DNA of 48,789 nt from an uncultured Bacteroidales bacterium (GTDB lineage Bacteria; Bacteroidota; Bacteroidia; Bacteroidales; Bacteroidaceae), in NCBI GenBank assembly GCA_902760965.1, contig CACWIN010000023.1, positions 1-48,789 on the forward strand, read 5' to 3'. The notes below the pieces were generated by a model. The model saw only the letters and a list, made by a program, of their open reading frames with translations, was not told the DNA's origin and did no database searches. Below, piece after piece: positions 1 through 8,040 of the stretch (positions are counted from its first letter, which is position 1; every line of letters begins with the position of its first letter). A program made the translations under genes and the position numbers.

Positions 1-1
1 G

Positions 2-1117
2 GTGAACTTTGAGATGAGCCGAAACGGACAACTCTTCATCGTCAGCAACCGCATCTCGTCACTTCCAGACCTTGCAGCTGTGGTCCAGCGTGAGGTGCCC
101 GATGCCCGCGTGGCCATCGGCCATGGACAAATGGATCCTGATGAACTTGAAAAGATCCTTACAGGATTCATAAACTATGACTATGATGTACTGGTGGCTA
201 CATCAATCATTGAGAACGGAATAGATATTCCCAATGCCAACACCATAATTGTAAACTCCGCGCAGAACTTTGGTCTGAGTGACCTGCACCAGATGCGAGG
301 CAGAGTGGGGCGCAGCAACCGCAAGGCGTTCTGCTATCTGCTGGCACCACCGCTTTCCGCACTCTCTGACGAGTCACGCCGCCGTTTGCAGGCCATTGAG
401 AGTTTCAGCGACCTGGGCAGCGGAATACAGCTTGCTCTTCAGGACCTTGATATTCGTGGTGCAGGTAACCTGTTGGGTGCCGAGCAGAGCGGATTCATTG
501 CAGACTTGGGCTACGAGACCTATCAGAAGATACTTAAGGAGGCCGTGCGCGAACTTAAGAATGACGAGTTTCAGGATCTGTTTCGCGAGCAGGCTGCAGG
601 GCGGGGCGGTGCTGATACAGGTACAGAATCCGGTGCTGTTGACGCTTCGCGGTTTGTTGATGAGTGCACTGTTGAGACTGACCTTGACCTCTGTTTCCCG
701 GATTCTTTTGTGCCCGATGGCAGCGAGCGCATCCTCTTGTACCGCGAACTTGACAGCATGGAGCGAGAGACCGATATCCAGCGTTTCCGCGACCGCCTGC
801 AGGACCGTTTCGGCCAGATTCCCAAGCAGGCCGACGAGCTTATCCGCCTGGTCACCCTGCGTCGCATGGGCCGCGAGCTGGGCATAGAGAAAATCTACCT
901 CAAGGCCGGCCGCATGAGCCTGTTCTTTGTGGCCAACCCCGACAGTCCCTATTACGAAAGTGAGGCGTTCGGAGCCATACTGGCCTACGCCGCACAGAAC
1001 CCCATGCTGTGCCGCCTGCGTGAGGAAGGCACCAAACGCAGCCTCCAGGTATCGGACGTAAAGGACATAGACAGCGCCATCGGCATCCTGCGTGCCATCC
1101 TCACTCCTGCACTCTAA
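2..1117 (+). CDS. mfd: Transcription-repair coupling factor Mfd, C-terminal part (5' truncated by window)
   Basis: Mfd is a DNA translocase that removes RNA polymerase stalled at DNA lesions and recruits UvrA. The open frame runs in from the window edge, so only about the last 370 residues of a protein usually over 1,100 residues are present. Visible features are the second half of the helicase core, with the motif V-like stretch VLVATSIIENGIDIPNAN and the motif VI-like QMRGRVGRSNRKA. Next comes the relay region (LDIRGAGNLLGAEQSG), and then the C-terminal D7 regulatory domain (LLYRELDSMERETDIQRFRD and on to the TAA stop). The true start is outside the window. Identification is firm because the RecG/Mfd helicase motifs and the D7 domain occur in the expected order. 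Confidence 0.96.
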   Translation: MNFEMSRNGQLFIVSNRISSLPDLAAVVQREVPDARVAIGHGQMDPDELEKILTGFINYDYDVLVATSIIENGIDIPNANTIIVNSAQNFGLSDLHQMRGRVGRSNRKAFCYLLAPPLSALSDESRRRLQAIESFSDLGSGIQLALQDLDIRGAGNLLGAEQSGFIADLGYETYQKILKEAVRELKNDEFQDLFREQAAGRGGADTGTESGAVDASRFVDECTVETDLDLCFPDSFVPDGSERILLYRELDSMERETDIQRFRDRLQDRFGQIPKQADELIRLVTLRRMGRELGIEKIYLKAGRMSLFFVANPDSPYYESEAFGAILAYAAQNPMLCRLREEGTKRSLQVSDVKDIDSAIGILRAILTPAL

Positions 1118-1127
1118 AAAATACTAT

Positions 1128-1192
1128 TAATAGTTTGTATTTAAACTATTATTGGTATATTTGCGCTGTAATAGTGTGAAATCAAACTATTA
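1128..1192 (+). promoter_or_regulatory. hipBA promoter with two matching palindromic operators
   Basis: Two inverted repeats of identical geometry lie upstream of the hipB-like gene. The first is TAATAGTTT-N6-AAACTATTA (1128-1151, perfect 9-bp arms). The second is TAATAGTGT-N6-AAACTATTA (1169-1192, one mismatch). Their starts are 41 bp apart, about four helical turns. Between them lies a perfect Bacteroidota -7 box TATATTTG (1156-1163), and a TTTG at 1134-1137 inside the first palindrome is placed 18 nt upstream as a -33 box. The second palindrome ends 4 nt before the ATG at 1197. This fits autorepression by a HipB-type dimer; binding itself is inferred. Confidence 0.8.
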
Positions 1193-1196
1193 ATTA

Positions 1197-1517
1197 ATGG
1201 ATGATATTTATTTCCTGACGGACTTGGATGTAGCCAAGAGGATAGGGGCTAATCTTAAGAGCATGCGGTTAAGGCAGAACATTACTCAGAGTAATCTTGC
1301 TGAATCTGCTGGAGTGTCGCTCTCTACATTAAAAAAGATAGAAAGCGGCGACATCTGCTCTTTTGATTCTTTCTTGAGAATGTTGCGCACACTGCGTAAA
1401 CTCGATGTGCTTCAGCCGTTGGTTGATGAAGAACAACTAACACCTAATGAGTATTGGGAGTTTATAAATAACGCAAAACGGAAAATACGTAAACGCGCTG
1501 GGAGAGCCGGCAAATAA
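1197..1517 (+). CDS. hipB: HipB-like antitoxin, XRE-family helix-turn-helix regulator
   Basis: A 106-residue protein with an XRE-type helix-turn-helix at about residues 12-60 (AKRIGANLKSMRLRQNITQS, then LAESAGVSLSTLKKIESGD). The C-terminal tail is basic (NAKRKIRKRAGRAGK). It sits 14 nt upstream of a full-length hipA-like gene on the same strand, the normal antitoxin-first order. In HipBA modules HipB dimers neutralise HipA and repress the operon. The two palindromes just upstream are candidate binding sites. The name rests on domain type plus context rather than close similarity to E. coli HipB. Confidence 0.85.
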   Translation: MDDIYFLTDLDVAKRIGANLKSMRLRQNITQSNLAESAGVSLSTLKKIESGDICSFDSFLRMLRTLRKLDVLQPLVDEEQLTPNEYWEFINNAKRKIRKRAGRAGK

Positions 1518-1531
1518 AAAAACTAAAGACT

Positions 1532-2809
1532 ATGATTGATGCAGCGAGAGTAAAATTGTTTGGTATGCCTATCGGCACTTTGAGATTGGATCACCGATAT
1601 GATGTGGTCAGTTTCCAATATGACGATCAGTTTGCAAATACAGGCATTGAACCGGCCCCGCTTATGATGCCGGTAAGAAAAGGAGTTGTTTATTCTTTCG
1701 GTAATCTGGAGAGAATCACCTATCAGGGACTTCCCGGTATGATGGCCGATTCTCTACCGGATACGTACGGACGGGCATTGTTTGAAAAGTGGTTGTCTTT
1801 AAATGGCAGGACCAGCGGTAATGTTATAGAGTCTTTGTGTTATCTTGGAAACCGATGCATGGGTGCATTGGAGTTTGAACCTGCACTGCTTGATGACAGC
1901 AAATCAGATATGTCATTTGAGATAGATTCTCTTGTGGATGTTGCCAGAGAGGCGTTGGCTGAGAAAGAGAGTTTCAGCACCAATCTGAGTAATGACAGGA
2001 AATCAGCAATTGCAGAGATTCTCAGGTTGGGAACATCGGCTGGAGGTCAGAGAGCCAAAGCGGTCATTGCATACAATAAAGAGACGGGTGAGGTCAGATC
2101 CGGTCAGATTATGGCCCCAGATGGCTTTGACTATTACCTTATTAAACTTGACGGGGTATCGGCAACTGCCGGATTCAAGGAGACTGGAAATTATGGGCGT
2201 CTGGAATGTTCATTCTATAAATTGACTCAGAAGTGTGGAATAGATATGACAGAATGCTCAATTCTGGAGGAAAACGGCCGCGCTCATTTCATGACAAAAC
2301 GTTTTGACCGATTGGACGGAAATAAACTCCATATGCAGACGCTATGCGGAATTGCTCACTTTGATTACCGCATTCACAGGGCGTATTCATATGAGCAGGC
2401 ATTCGGTGTCATGAGGATGCTCAAACTCTCATATCAGGAAATGAGTCAGTTGTTCAGACGTATGGTCTTCAATGTAGTGTTCAGAAATCAGGATGACCAT
2501 ACTAAGAACATCTCCTTCCTGATGGATGACAATGGTAATTGGAGATTGTCTCCGGCATACGATATGGGTTATTCATATAATCCTGCAGGTGGCTGGACAT
2601 CAACACATCAGATGTCAATCAACAACAAATTTGATGACATAACACGTAAAGATTTGTTGGCTTGTGCATCGGCCAATGGCATCAAGGATGCATCGGAAAT
2701 AATCGATGAGGTTTGCGATGCAATATCCCTATGGCCTGATATCGCCCGTGATTGTGGAGTACCGCAGCAGATGATTGATGGTATTACACCAAACTTTGTT
2801 CATTTATAG
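1532..2809 (+). CDS. hipA: HipA-like serine/threonine kinase toxin
   Basis: A 425-residue HipA-family kinase. In E. coli, HipA phosphorylates glutamyl-tRNA synthetase and causes growth arrest and persistence. Visible motifs in order are an N-terminal HipA subdomain with GLPGMMADSLPDTYG, an ATP-loop segment GTSAGGQRAK (residues 167-176), FMTKRFDR, the catalytic loop NQDDHTKN (319-326), and the metal-binding SPAYDM with Asp344. All residues expected for an active kinase appear present, and the length is typical of a full-length HipA rather than a split HipN/HipA form. The substrate cannot be read from sequence. It is probably co-transcribed with hipB, and a strong hairpin terminator follows. 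Confidence 0.92.
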   Translation: MIDAARVKLFGMPIGTLRLDHRYDVVSFQYDDQFANTGIEPAPLMMPVRKGVVYSFGNLERITYQGLPGMMADSLPDTYGRALFEKWLSLNGRTSGNVIESLCYLGNRCMGALEFEPALLDDSKSDMSFEIDSLVDVAREALAEKESFSTNLSNDRKSAIAEILRLGTSAGGQRAKAVIAYNKETGEVRSGQIMAPDGFDYYLIKLDGVSATAGFKETGNYGRLECSFYKLTQKCGIDMTECSILEENGRAHFMTKRFDRLDGNKLHMQTLCGIAHFDYRIHRAYSYEQAFGVMRMLKLSYQEMSQLFRRMVFNVVFRNQDDHTKNISFLMDDNGNWRLSPAYDMGYSYNPAGGWTSTHQMSINNKFDDITRKDLLACASANGIKDASEIIDEVCDAISLWPDIARDCGVPQQMIDGITPNFVHL

Positions 2810-2832
2810 AAAAAGACAATCCAATTAGAGTA

Positions 2833-2865
2833 GAACGGTCCAAGATCAATGGACCGTTTTATTCT
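2833..2865 (+). terminator. Terminator after hipA
   Basis: The stem AACGGTCC (2834-2841) pairs with GGACCGTT (2851-2858) across a 9-nt loop and is followed by a T-rich run. It lies between convergent hipA and the first of the paralogous genes, so it may act in both directions. Confidence 0.75.
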
Positions 2866-2884
2866 AGTTTTACAAAACTATGAT

Positions 2885-4141
2885 TCAGTAGCCTCCATTG
2901 ATAGCAACCCCCAGATTCAGGGACCATACATCTCCAAGGTTCTTCTTGTAATTATGGTACATACCGTATACCGAGATCCTCAATCCTCTAAATGATATCC
3001 CATTGTTATCCTGATCTCTCCAGATAATCCAGTCGGTATCCAGACCAAAGAGAAACCCTTGGTTCCCGGGAAGTTTACTTTCTATATTGTTGCCGTATTT
3101 CTGTTTCTTATCTGTATATTGAGTGAGGGAACCTAATGAAGTTCCTATAACGGGTGTAAATCTGACGTATTCATTTGAAAATAGAGTATATCCTGTTTTA
3201 AACCTTATTCCGGCTTCATTGACGGTCTCACCTTTAGTCCAATCATAGTTGTAGTCATAATCATGATAGAAATCTGACTGCTTTAGTTCGCCATACCCCA
3301 ATATATATAACTCTCCTTCAAATTTGAAACCATGGTATCCCACCTCAAATCCGAATGTCATTCCGTTAGCTGGTTTCAGAAATTCTGAGCCGTTCCCTAT
3401 AATGCTGTTGTTGAGATATCCCATGTGTGCTCCCATTTCCAGTTTAGTCTTTTTGATGGGAGTATATCCGAATTCCTGCGGGGTATATTCTCTGGGATTT
3501 TCTATGAGTTCCCTTTTAATTTTGGACTCATAGTCCGATATTACCGTCGTGTCTTTACCTTGATTGCTTTCACGGTTAAATGACTGTTTTCTCTCTTCAA
3601 ATATACGTTGATAGTATTCCTTAATATCGCCTTTAGTCGTATCCTGACTGCTGTTATAGGCTCTTACGGCTTCTCTGGCCGATAACTCCGCAATGTCAAA
3701 CAGGACTTTATTGTATCTCAGATCCCAATCATCGGCCTTGGCAGGATCATAATAACTCCTGCCGGGAATCATGGATACAGTCAGATCCTTATACGAATAA
3801 TTTGTATTCCGATATTTGAACAACCCTAATTTTTCACTTTCTTGTATTTTTATCGTGCTGTTAGAACCTGTTTCATCGGCACTAACCGGAATGAAATTGT
3901 CCCATGACAGGTTTGGGGCTTCGCTCCATTCTATAATTCCTTGAAATACCAACCTATACAATGGGGAGAGGGTTATGGAGTCCGTTGTATGTAGAGGTAT
4001 TTTCATGGAGAATTGGTAGTGAGGCCATACGGAATCAATCTCTGCAAGGGTATATACCTGAACCTCCGTCTGTGAATAGGCAGTGCTGAATGTTAGCAAT
4101 AGACCTACCATTAAGGAGAATAAGAGATTTGACGTTTTCAT
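2885..4141 (-). CDS. Secreted paralog 1: degenerate peptidase-like domain plus outer-membrane-barrel-like domain
   Basis: A 418-residue protein, first of four tandem relatives. A signal peptide covers about residues 1-23 (MKTSNLLFSLMVGLLLTFST, then AYSQ). The N-terminal part has a WSEAPNLSWDNF motif (72-83) and WDLRYNKVLFDIAELSAR (139-156). This resembles the DUF922 family, in which the matching stretch is an HE..H metal site followed by FDI.EL. Here both His and the Glu are replaced, so catalysis is unlikely. The C-terminal half is a run of alternating strands (YHGFKFEGELYILGYGE through VWSLNLGVAINGGY) typical of a small outer-membrane barrel. The DUF922 link is from memory and is an inference; the biological role is unknown. 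Confidence 0.8.
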   Translation of the reverse strand: MKTSNLLFSLMVGLLLTFSTAYSQTEVQVYTLAEIDSVWPHYQFSMKIPLHTTDSITLSPLYRLVFQGIIEWSEAPNLSWDNFIPVSADETGSNSTIKIQESEKLGLFKYRNTNYSYKDLTVSMIPGRSYYDPAKADDWDLRYNKVLFDIAELSAREAVRAYNSSQDTTKGDIKEYYQRIFEERKQSFNRESNQGKDTTVISDYESKIKRELIENPREYTPQEFGYTPIKKTKLEMGAHMGYLNNSIIGNGSEFLKPANGMTFGFEVGYHGFKFEGELYILGYGELKQSDFYHDYDYNYDWTKGETVNEAGIRFKTGYTLFSNEYVRFTPVIGTSLGSLTQYTDKKQKYGNNIESKLPGNQGFLFGLDTDWIIWRDQDNNGISFRGLRISVYGMYHNYKKNLGDVWSLNLGVAINGGY

Positions 4142-4242
4142 ATATATATAGGAAACGATAGACGTATATATATCCGATATACAAATCTGTTTCAGGTTAA
4201 ATCCGAATTATTTCAAGAACAATCTCATATGCATTAAATAGG

Positions 4243-5385
4243 TCAGAACATACGCCACGGACTCATTCCTTCCGGGAATAACACATTGAAACCTAATGAA
4301 ATACTTATGTTGGCAGACCAGATAGTTTCACCTCCAATGTTTGTATATGACACATTAGGTCTTAATCTGAGATAATACTCGTATGATGGAGAACTGGCGT
4401 GCAAGTCACGGAATAGAATATAGTCTGCATTTACTCCTGCGTCCAGAGAAAAACCATTTGCTTTATTTTTGTCTTGGCCGTCATCGTTTATTTGATGTAT
4501 GGAACTTAAACCTATGCCTGCATACGGAACAATCTTAATGTATTGTCCGTGGTATGCATGGTATCCGATATTGATACCGCAATTAAGTAGTCTGGCCGTC
4601 TGATCGTTCCAATCATATCGGTTATCTTTATTAAAACAGGATTCAAAGACATTGAATGTGCCTGTTCTGGTGCAAAACTCAATATCAACTTTTCTGAATC
4701 CGAAAAGCATCCCCAGGTCTATTCCATTCACAGAATTAATTTTGCTTCTGGATCCTCCAATTGGATTCGAACTTAAATATCCCACATGTAAGCCGAATGA
4801 TGTCGGATAATCTGTTAACGGAATGGTGGGCTTGCTTGGAGGAAGCATCCGGAGTTCCCTTATAAGGTCCTGAGCAAAACGGGAGATGGCGGCAGTGTCT
4901 TCTTGATAGTTTGTTTCCAAGGCAAACTCCTTGAATCGCTGTGTTGCCTCATCCATGGCGTGCTCTATTGTATTATCCCTGAACTCACTGTCATAGTTCT
5001 TGTTATACTCCCTCTGTCTCAACCTGACATTCAGTTCGCATATGTCAAACTGGATGTTGTTTGTAATCAGATCCCATTTGCTGACTTTATCAGGGTCATA
5101 CCACGATGAAGTGGGGTTCATGTATGCCTCAAACTGGGTATACTCAAACCTGGTATTTCCGATAATTGCGGTCTTTGTTTCGGTCTCAATACCCAGTTTG
5201 ATATATGTGGGTCTCAAAGTGTCGGTCTTTATATGCAGGACCTGGAAATCATCCCATGTCACGCGTTGTTCGCTCCATTTCCTGGGGCTGATGAGTTTGG
5301 GCAGACCTGCGTATGCGTGTGTCGTAGTGAATGTAATGACAACCAAAAGCAGCAACCTTGCTATATGGGAAATGCTCGTTTTCAT
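4243..5385 (-). CDS. Secreted paralog 2: degenerate peptidase-like domain plus barrel-like domain
   Basis: A 380-residue protein with a signal peptide ending near THAYA (about residue 26). It shares the family layout: KWSEQRVTWDDF near the N-terminus, SSWYDPDKVSKWDL, then NNIQFDICELNVR in place of a metallopeptidase helix. A charged linker (EDTAAISRFAQDLIREL) leads to a C-terminal strand-rich region with DNRYDW and a terminal strand IWSANISISLGF. Like its relatives it lacks an HExxH pair. It lies 5 nt downstream of paralog 3 on the same strand, so the two are very likely co-transcribed. It is the most divergent of the four in the barrel region. Function unknown. Confidence 0.8.
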   Translation of the reverse strand: MKTSISHIARLLLLVVITFTTTHAYAGLPKLISPRKWSEQRVTWDDFQVLHIKTDTLRPTYIKLGIETETKTAIIGNTRFEYTQFEAYMNPTSSWYDPDKVSKWDLITNNIQFDICELNVRLRQREYNKNYDSEFRDNTIEHAMDEATQRFKEFALETNYQEDTAAISRFAQDLIRELRMLPPSKPTIPLTDYPTSFGLHVGYLSSNPIGGSRSKINSVNGIDLGMLFGFRKVDIEFCTRTGTFNVFESCFNKDNRYDWNDQTARLLNCGINIGYHAYHGQYIKIVPYAGIGLSSIHQINDDGQDKNKANGFSLDAGVNADYILFRDLHASSPSYEYYLRLRPNVSYTNIGGETIWSANISISLGFNVLFPEGMSPWRMF

Positions 5386-5390
5386 GATGT

Positions 5391-6560
5391 TTATTTGTGA
5401 AAATTGCTCTTAAGATTGATACCTAACACCAATGATACACCTATGTTTAGGGACCATACATCTCCAATGACATCATTCTTTTCATGTACACCATGAATCT
5501 TGAATCTCAGGATGTTTGAATTGATGGCGTCTATATGTGTCGTCCAGTCTGTTTCCAGACCGAATATCCAGCAGGGTGATGAGGTGATAGAACTGCTCTT
5601 TTTTACGTCATCCTCATCTTTCCAGTCTTGTGAATAATAAGAAGAACTTATTCCGATGACGGGATGAACGGTTATGTAATTATTGGAGTAGAGCGCGTAT
5701 CCTATCGTCAAGAAAGGATTTATCTTCATCGTTTTCCTTTTTTCCACCCAGTCATAATCCTGCTTTATATCATGGTACAGCCCTGATTTGAGTGTCCGAC
5801 TCCATAGAAAACCGACACCTGCGTCTATTTTGAAATTCCGGTAACTCCAACCTAATCCAATTGAGAGACCGTTGAACGGTTCAAAAATATCGGCTCCGGT
5901 CCCTATTATCCTGTCGTTGTTGTAACCTATGAAAGTGGTAAGGTCGCTGCGGTCGCAACGATAAGATGAAAGGTCCGGGAATGATTCCTGGCGCTGATTC
6001 CTGGCAAGTTCTTTTTCAACCTCTTTCTCATAAGCCGTGATCACTGTCGTATCCTTACCATATTCACTCTCAAGTTCAAAGGCATTGATCCTTGCATCTA
6101 AAAGCTCCTGGAAAGGACCTTCATCCTCTTTTCCTCCAAGTTGAGGGTGCCCTAATACCTCTCTTGCTGACAACTCTGCAATATCAAACAACAAATTATA
6201 GTATCTGAGTTCCCAGGCTGTCGCGAATTCAGGGTCGTAGAAGCTCTTATTTGGATTGACGGCTACTTGATATTCATACCAATAATAATATGAGTTCCTG
6301 ATCTTCTGGTCATGGTATTCCGGACACAGATATATTGAAATGTTGCTACTTGTCTTGCCTTCCAGCCCGTGTTGAGGTGTGAAATCATCCCATGTCAGAT
6401 CCTTGGATTCATTCCACATTACTAAGGGCCTTTGAGATACAAGTTTATATGATGATAAATTCGTCTTGGAGCTTTCATCGGAAGTATTCTGGCAGAATGC
6501 GGAATTTGTAAATAGAAAGAGCCCAGACGCCACTAGAGATAGGAGAGAACCGGTTTTCAT
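5391..6560 (-). CDS. Secreted paralog 3: degenerate peptidase-like domain plus barrel-like domain
   Basis: A 389-residue protein. I chose the ATG at 6560 because it starts a clear signal peptide (MKTGSLLSLVASGLFLFTNS), although the frame stays open upstream to 6728. Family motifs are MWNESKDLTWDDF, KSFYDPEFATAWELRY, NLLFDIAELSAREV (no metal-binding His/Glu), GKDTTVITAYEKEVEKELAR, and a strand-rich C-terminus with KQDYDWVEKR and DVWSLNIGVSLVLG. It heads a probable three-gene transcript (paralogs 3, 2, 1). A minus-strand -7 box lies at 6587-6594. Closest to paralog 1 by motif wording. Function unknown. Confidence 0.8.
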   Translation of the reverse strand: MKTGSLLSLVASGLFLFTNSAFCQNTSDESSKTNLSSYKLVSQRPLVMWNESKDLTWDDFTPQHGLEGKTSSNISIYLCPEYHDQKIRNSYYYWYEYQVAVNPNKSFYDPEFATAWELRYYNLLFDIAELSAREVLGHPQLGGKEDEGPFQELLDARINAFELESEYGKDTTVITAYEKEVEKELARNQRQESFPDLSSYRCDRSDLTTFIGYNNDRIIGTGADIFEPFNGLSIGLGWSYRNFKIDAGVGFLWSRTLKSGLYHDIKQDYDWVEKRKTMKINPFLTIGYALYSNNYITVHPVIGISSSYYSQDWKDEDDVKKSSSITSSPCWIFGLETDWTTHIDAINSNILRFKIHGVHEKNDVIGDVWSLNIGVSLVLGINLKSNFHK

Positions 6561-6586
6561 TATTAGGGTTAGTTCAATTATTTGCA

Positions 6587-6594
6587 CAAACTTA
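6587..6594 (-). promoter_or_regulatory. -7 box for paralog 3
   Basis: Read on the minus strand this is TAAGTTTG, a match to TAnnTTTG, 27 nt upstream of the paralog 3 ATG. I see no good -33 box at the normal distance. Confidence 0.5.
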
Positions 6595-6603
6595 CGCAAA
6601 ACA

Positions 6604-6635
6604 ATTGAATTAGTCTTTTGTTTTTTATATGTTTG
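6604..6635 (+). promoter_or_regulatory. Rightward promoter pointing into the inverted-repeat-bounded segment
   Basis: ATTG (6604-6607), a 20-nt spacer and TATGTTTG (6628-6635) form a good Bacteroidota promoter on the plus strand. It points away from paralog 3 and into the left 45-bp repeat, and no plus-strand gene follows it in the present orientation. If the segment 6706-8039 were flipped, this promoter would face the start of paralog 4. Confidence 0.5.
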
Positions 6636-6660
6636 TAGAAAAGTAGTATTATTAACCTTA

Positions 6661-6705
6661 AGCATCCGCAGGCCTACTTTGAAGTCCACAAGGAGAACTA
6701 CTGAT
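6661..6705 (+). pseudogene. Duplicated 3' end of the rubrerythrin gene (left inverted repeat)
   Basis: These 45 nt match the last codons and TGA stop of the rubrerythrin gene with one mismatch (44/45), but lie on the opposite strand. The intact copy is 8040-8084 on the minus strand. The encoded tail is [13 protein letters not shown] then stop in both. Nothing else of rubrerythrin is present here. The pair forms an inverted repeat around paralog 4 and one REPIN. Confidence 0.9.
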
Positions 6706-6718
6706 CCTAAGCGAGCTG

Positions 6719-6816
6719 AGGGGCACAAAGGGGACGGTTCTTTTTGTGCCCCTCTCTACAACACCTCCTAGGGCAATAATTAGGGGCACAAAAAGAACCG
6801 TCCCCTTTGTGCCCCT
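6719..6816 (-). repeat. REPIN A (98-bp palindromic element)
   Basis: Two 35-nt arms in inverted orientation (6719-6753 and 6782-6816) flank a 28-nt centre with CTAG. Each arm is itself a hairpin: stem AGGGGCACAAA / TTTGTGCCCCT around a 13-nt loop beginning GGGGACGGTTC. CTAC at 6756-6759 (GTAG on the minus strand) lies 2 nt from the left arm. It sits just 3' of paralog 4. Confidence 0.93.
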
Positions 6817-6835
6817 GTGCGCCCGGATAATCACG

Positions 6836-8023
6836 TCAGAAAATAATGATAGGTATATAATAAAAGCCCGTGTTATAGGTCTTGCAATCAAAATGAAATG
6901 CCACACCAAAATTGATAGACCAAATGTTTTTTCTAGCGCCGCTATAACGATCCAAAGCACCATACAGTCTGAATCTCAGACTAGTGTTAAGTACTTCATC
7001 CGGACGAATTGTTCGCTTAAACATCCAGTCTGCATTAATGCCGGCCTGAAGAGCTATACCATCAATGTTGCTTAAATAATATGTGTCTTTTTTGGAGTTG
7101 AGGGAGTTAGTCTTTTGCCTATGGCTAGAGTAACCTACGCCAGCATAAGGAATAAATCTGAAATACTGATTGGTATTTAAGGTATGACCAACATTCACAT
7201 AGAAACGCATAATATCGGTATGCTTTCCAAGCTCCCAGTCGTAATTGTATTTGGAATCCCAATAGTATTTATCGACTTTCAAATTGGTAAACTGCATAGA
7301 AAAACCAAAATCAAAATACCAGTTATTCCGACCAAAAAAGTCAAAACCGACACTCATGCCATCGGACGGTTTTAGATTGTCCGAAGCCTCTCCCATAAAC
7401 ATTCCCCGGTCGTATGAGACATAAAAGCCAAACGTATCGTCAACGTGTTCGGCCATGCTCAAATCCGGTTCTTTCCTGGGGTTTCTGTCAAGTTCTCCAG
7501 TGATTGATTCCTCATATTTCCTGACAACCAATGAATCTCTGCCCCCGTCACTTTCTTTTATGAATTGATCAACCTGAGTCTTAGCTTTTTCCTCGTATTT
7601 TTCCTTTATCTTTTGGAAATTCTGGGTAGTTTCACCTAAGCTCAAGTTCTGGATATATCGGGAGTGCAGTTCCATAATATCAAAAACAACCTGATCCGCT
7701 CTAAGGTTCCACTCCGTTGCCTTTTGGGGATCGTACCACGTTTTATCCTTATTAAGGTAACAATCAAACGAATAGTATACAAACTTGTAGTTGCCAATCT
7801 TGTTTTTCCGGGTTGTAGATTTGTATATAAAATCAGTTATGGAACTATAGTTTGCTCTTTCACCAAACTCAGCAACCTGATAATCAGCCCAAGTTAGAGG
7901 TCCAGTAATCCAGGATTTAAGGTTGCTATCCCTATTTTTGCCCGATAAAGATAGATTACCTACAACTAAAAATGACAGGTATAATACAAAGAATATCCTA
8001 CGTATGTCAGTTTTAGAATTCAT
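6836..8023 (-). CDS. Secreted paralog 4: degenerate peptidase-like domain plus barrel-like domain
   Basis: A 395-residue protein with an N-terminal hydrophobic signal (IFFVLYLSFLVVGNLSLSG). Family motifs are WITGPLTWADY, KTWYDPQKATEWNLRAD, QVVFDIMELHSRY (metal ligands absent), GRDSLVVRKYEESITGEL, and the strand-rich region with KYNYDWELG and IWSINFGVAFHFD. It starts only 17 nt after the rubrerythrin stop codon on the same strand, so it may now be transcribed from the rubrerythrin promoter. The whole gene lies inside the 45-bp inverted repeat (6661-6705 / 8040-8084). Function unknown. Confidence 0.8.
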   Translation of the reverse strand: MNSKTDIRRIFFVLYLSFLVVGNLSLSGKNRDSNLKSWITGPLTWADYQVAEFGERANYSSITDFIYKSTTRKNKIGNYKFVYYSFDCYLNKDKTWYDPQKATEWNLRADQVVFDIMELHSRYIQNLSLGETTQNFQKIKEKYEEKAKTQVDQFIKESDGGRDSLVVRKYEESITGELDRNPRKEPDLSMAEHVDDTFGFYVSYDRGMFMGEASDNLKPSDGMSVGFDFFGRNNWYFDFGFSMQFTNLKVDKYYWDSKYNYDWELGKHTDIMRFYVNVGHTLNTNQYFRFIPYAGVGYSSHRQKTNSLNSKKDTYYLSNIDGIALQAGINADWMFKRTIRPDEVLNTSLRFRLYGALDRYSGARKNIWSINFGVAFHFDCKTYNTGFYYIPIIIF

Positions 8024-8040
8024 TCGCGTTCTATAATTTA

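Larger units (their letters stand above)
6561..6835. other. Intergenic region between paralogs 3 and 4
   Basis: This 275-nt stretch holds two opposed promoter-like sequences, a 45-bp copy of the rubrerythrin 3' end and a complete 98-bp REPIN. The open frames across the REPIN come from the palindrome and are not genes. Confidence 0.8.

Noticed and set aside
6561-6728. N-terminal extension of paralog 3 up to 6728
   Set aside because: It begins in the duplicated rubrerythrin fragment and would bury the signal peptide that starts at 6560.
6658-6963. Open frames across REPIN A (and similar frames across the other REPINs)
   Set aside because: They translate the palindrome into the same artefact peptide (KRTVPFVPL) on either strand at every copy and have no family features.
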